Shown here one piece after another: positions 5,928 through 8,110 of a DNA stretch of 8,110 nt (positions are counted from its first letter, which is position 1; every line of letters starts with the position of its first letter). Source of the DNA: Bacteroidota bacterium (GTDB taxonomy: Bacteria; Bacteroidota; Bacteroidia; Chitinophagales; Chitinophagaceae); the NCBI GenBank assembly GCA_023392185.1, contig JAEVZP010000241.1, positions 1-8,110 on the forward strand. Direction: 5' to 3'. A program made the position numbers and the translations under genes. Under the pieces are notes generated by a model. That model made no database searches. It had not been told where the DNA came from and saw only the letters and a list, made by a program, of their open reading frames with translations.

Positions 5928-7172
5928 TTATTTCAGGGCGTCGAGCTTTTTCTTTACTTCTTCGGCCTTCGCCATATCATTGACACGGGTATAGATCTCG
6001 CGCAGGCCAATCAGGGAGGATTGATAAGTAACCTTGTCATCCTGCGCCATAGCGCCCCCTTTGGCTTCCAGCAACGTGGCTACTTTCTCGAAATACGGCC
6101 GTGCACGGGCAAACATAGCGTCGCGCTGCACTTTCAGGGCTTCATACTTGCGCATATCGGCCTGAGAAGTACCGGTGATTGCGTTCATCTGATTGTTGAA
6201 CTCCACCGCCTGGTTAAAGAAAAGCGAGCCGGCGTTGTATTGATAATCTGCAACGTCCGGTTTGAGGGCGAGCGTTTTGGTGTAGGCTGTTTCCGCCTTG
6301 CCCACCAGGTCCTTGAAGTTGGCCGGCGCACCACCGTTTTTCGGAAAGGCGCTCGTCATATAGGCATTCCCCAGGCTAAATTGCAGTTCTGCGCTGTTGG
6401 GATCGCTGGTAGCTGCCTGCTCCAGTCGCTTCAGGAGCTCGTCGGTGCGGCCGCTTTTGGTGTACAGGTTGATTTCGCCGTTTTCGAGGTCTTTATTTCC
6501 GGGAAATGCCTTTTTGCCTTCTTCAAAAGTAGCCAGTGCCTTGTCGATGTTGTTCATCTTGGTATAGGTCTCGGCCAGCAAAAAGTGCAGGTATGGCTGC
6601 CGTACGATCAGGTCGTTTTTAGTGGCTTCCAGCAGGGATACCAGTTCGTCGGTTTTGCCCAGCTCCCGGGCAGCAATCACCTGCTGCAGCCGGGCCTCGG
6701 AGGCGACCGTATCAAACTGCTTATCTCCCTTGAAGTGCACACCGCCTTCAATATCGTGCAGGGCAACCGTCTGCCCAAAATAGTCGTAAGCAGCCTGGTA
6801 ATCTTTTGCACGGGCAGCAGCCGCACCGTCATTAAAATAATAGAAGGCAGCTACTTTAAGGGCCGGATAGATTTCCGGTTCCTTGCTGCCCAGCGTAATG
6901 GCTTTCAGCAGGCTGGTAGCGCCTTCGCGATAAGGATTTCCGGCCTTAGTGGCTTCCTGGTTTTGCAGTTGCATATAGACCTGCCCGCGCAGGGCCCAGG
7001 TCTTAGGATCATTTGCAGTAGCCTCGTTGACCGTCGCTTCATCAATCGCCTTTTTTGCATTGGCAAATTCGCTGCTCGAAAGATAGTTATTAGCCGCGCG
7101 AAGATTTGATTTTTGAGCCGATGCGGATAAGGCCAGTGCGGCTACAGCAAAGGTGAGAAAGGTTTTTTTCAT
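5928..7172 (-). CDS. Secreted/periplasmic tetratricopeptide-repeat protein, 414 aa
   Basis: The protein starts with a classic signal peptide: MKK, a hydrophobic core at about 5-15, and a signal peptidase I site after ASA (residue 19), with Q20 as the mature N-terminus. No cysteine follows, so it is not a lipoprotein. The mature part is helical with repeated TPR-like units near 25-55, 57-92, 115-140, 195-226 (the clearest: LAETYTKMNNIDKALATFEE), 230-258, 261-305, 310-366 and 385-413. TPR arrays act as protein-binding scaffolds; the partner is unknown. It lies directly downstream of gyrA on the same strand, with a gyrA terminator and about 100 bp between, so it probably has its own promoter. 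A role in the cell envelope is inferred only from the signal peptide. The start ATG at 7172 is fixed by the signal sequence. Confidence 0.9.
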   Translation of the reverse strand: MKKTFLTFAVAALALSASAQKSNLRAANNYLSSSEFANAKKAIDEATVNEATANDPKTWALRGQVYMQLQNQEATKAGNPYREGATSLLKAITLGSKEPEIYPALKVAAFYYFNDGAAAARAKDYQAAYDYFGQTVALHDIEGGVHFKGDKQFDTVASEARLQQVIAARELGKTDELVSLLEATKNDLIVRQPYLHFLLAETYTKMNNIDKALATFEEGKKAFPGNKDLENGEINLYTKSGRTDELLKRLEQAATSDPNSAELQFSLGNAYMTSAFPKNGGAPANFKDLVGKAETAYTKTLALKPDVADYQYNAGSLFFNQAVEFNNQMNAITGTSQADMRKYEALKVQRDAMFARARPYFEKVATLLEAKGGAMAQDDKVTYQSSLIGLREIYTRVNDMAKAEEVKKKLDALK

Positions 7173-7203
7173 GGAAGATTTCTGGATGAGAAAAAATCAG
7201 GTT

Positions 7204-7211
7204 CAATATTA
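7204..7211 (-). promoter_or_regulatory. Possible -7 box for the TPR gene (TAATATTG)
   Basis: On the minus strand TAATATTG differs from the Bacteroidota -7 consensus TAnnTTTG at one position and lies about 31 nt upstream of the TPR start codon. This would give a short leader. No TTG is found at the expected -33 distance, so the call is tentative. Confidence 0.25.
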
Positions 7212-7277
7212 GGACGGAAAAAACGGCCTTGGGGTTAATGGACGTTAAAATTCGTTTCAGGAGACAGGAAATCTGTC

Positions 7278-7313
7278 AAAAAGAAAAGCCCCGCAAAGGT
7301 ATTGCAGGGCTTT
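7278..7313 (-). terminator. Intrinsic terminator of gyrA
   Basis: On the minus strand AAAGCCC-T-GCAA, a 5-nt loop and TTGC-G-GGGCTTT form a 12-bp stem whose only imperfection is a U-G wobble. It is followed by TCTTTTTG, a good U-run. It starts 38 nt after the gyrA stop codon, separating gyrA from the TPR gene. A second small dyad, GACAG-GAAAT-CTGTC (7263-7277), follows immediately. Confidence 0.88.
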
Positions 7314-7350
7314 CTTTATAGCGTTTTGTAAAGAATTGAAACAATAGGGT

Positions 7351-8110
7351 TTACGCTTCCTCGCTCATGCCCTGGTCTTCAACCGTTCCTTCGGTATCAT
7401 CGGCAGCAGTATCGTTTCCGGAAACTTCGGCCTCTTCTTCCGGCACCGCGTTCAGGTCGACCACCTGTGCAGCTTCCGGATCATCCTCACCCTGGATTTC
7501 CTGTTCAGAGATGCGGGCAATGGCAGCAATTTCATCACCGTCTTCCACATTGATCAGCTTCACACCCTGCGTAGCCCGTCCGGCTTCGCGGATGGTATCT
7601 ACCGACATCCGGATTGTGAGCCCGGATTTGCAGGTAATCATCAGATCATCAGTCGGTTCTACAGCCAGGAAGCCTACGAGCCCGCCGGTTTTGTCGGTTA
7701 CGTTCAGCGTTTTAACGCCCTTGCCGCCGCGGTTTGTGACGCGGTAAGAAAGGTGGTATTTCTGCATATCACCATTCTCGCCGGCAATTTCTACCACGCC
7801 GCTTTCTTCTTCGCTGGCGGTTTCGCTGGCGGGTTGCAGGAAAGGCGTCCGTTTGCCGAGGCCTTTTTCCGAAACCACCAGAATCTGCTTGCTCAGTGCT
7901 GTTTTAGGCACACACACCATACCTACTACTTCATCCCTGCCTTCTTCCATGTCGATGCCGTAGACGCCAATCGCGCCCCGGCCCGTACGGCGAACCTTGT
8001 CTTCCGGGAAGCAAATAGCCCGGCCGGATTTCACGGCCATCATCACATAAGAATCGCCGTCCGTGAGGGAAACGTCCAGCAGCTGATCGCCTTCTACAAT
8101 TGTAATGGCA
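7351..8110 (-). CDS. gyrA: DNA gyrase subunit A, C-terminal part (5' part outside window)
   Basis: The frame is open to the window edge; 252 residues are visible, all from the C-terminal beta-pinwheel that wraps DNA and gives gyrase its negative supercoiling activity. Several blade repeats are recognisable by their recurring 'lliv-T-x-x-G-x-x-x-r' and 'GR-x-x-x-GV' pattern, for example MMAVKSGRAICF, GRGAIGVYG, VVSEKGLGKR, VTNRGGKGVKTLNV, MITCKSGLTIRM and GRATQGVKLINV. The RGGKG stretch (about 7717-7731) is a degenerate GyrA-box-like motif. This multi-blade sequence fits GyrA better than ParC of topoisomerase IV. Between GKR and YRVTNRGG lies an acidic segment of about 34 residues where I expect about five, apparently a lineage insertion. 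The final 51 residues are a strongly acidic, probably disordered tail. The catalytic tyrosine domain is outside the window. A terminator follows at 7278-7313. Confidence 0.95.
   Translation of the reverse strand, partial: AITIVEGDQLLDVSLTDGDSYVMMAVKSGRAICFPEDKVRRTGRGAIGVYGIDMEEGRDEVVGMVCVPKTALSKQILVVSEKGLGKRTPFLQPASETASEEESGVVEIAGENGDMQKYHLSYRVTNRGGKGVKTLNVTDKTGGLVGFLAVEPTDDLMITCKSGLTIRMSVDTIREAGRATQGVKLINVEDGDEIAAIARISEQEIQGEDDPEAAQVVDLNAVPEEEAEVSGNDTAADDTEGTVEDQGMSEEA

Noticed and set aside
6021..7109. A 362-codon open frame on the plus strand opposite the TPR gene.
   Set aside because: It has the same codon-aligned antisense phase and the same cause. The minus-strand product has a signal peptide and TPR units.
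1455..8110. Frequent TTCCGG/CCGGAA words throughout the minus-strand genes.
   Set aside because: They fall in coding sequence in different frames and fit the genome's codon preference (for example TTC CGG, TCC GGA and CCG GAA); no regular spacing suggests a functional motif.

Overview
The window looks like an ordinary chromosomal segment of a Bacteroidota bacterium, most likely a Chitinophagaceae-type member. This rests on family resemblance: the GyrA C-terminal domain, the DEAD-box helicase, the half-size ABC exporter and the cytochrome-b5-less front-end-type desaturase all read like Bacteroidota versions. Shine-Dalgarno sites are weak or absent before most genes, and one candidate promoter has a TAnnTTTG-like -7 box. 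Base composition is moderate. The genus is not resolvable by eye. No tRNA, rRNA, CRISPR array, insertion sequence or prophage gene is visible.

Layout. Left end (1-428, minus): N-terminal 142 codons of a DUF4172-type Fic protein that runs off the edge. A 145-180 bp divergent spacer follows, with a small array of CACAGAG-like units. Then come two small plus-strand membrane-protein genes, 610-1014 and 1027-1299, probably one transcription unit. From 1455 to the right end every gene is on the minus strand. In order of transcription (right to left) these are: the 3' third of gyrA (partial) with a strong terminator; a secreted TPR protein; an acyl-lipid/acyl-CoA desaturase with an apparent TTG start and a strong terminator; and a DEAD-box RNA helicase whose 3' end overlaps the start of an MsbA-like ABC exporter.

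How it fits together. gyrA, the TPR gene and the desaturase are each separated by a hairpin or terminator, so they are probably separate units. The helicase and ABC exporter overlap by 32 bp and are probably co-transcribed and translationally coupled. A desaturase (membrane fluidity) next to a DEAD-box helicase (RNA unfolding) is suggestive of low-temperature adaptation, but a strong terminator lies between them, so this is only a hypothesis. The right part is housekeeping; the left 1.3 kb (Fic, repeat-like spacer, two orphan membrane proteins) looks more accessory. I see no convincing undescribed multi-gene system. The most notable oddities are the GyrA insertion, the helicase/ABC overlap, the TTG start and the CACAGAG units.
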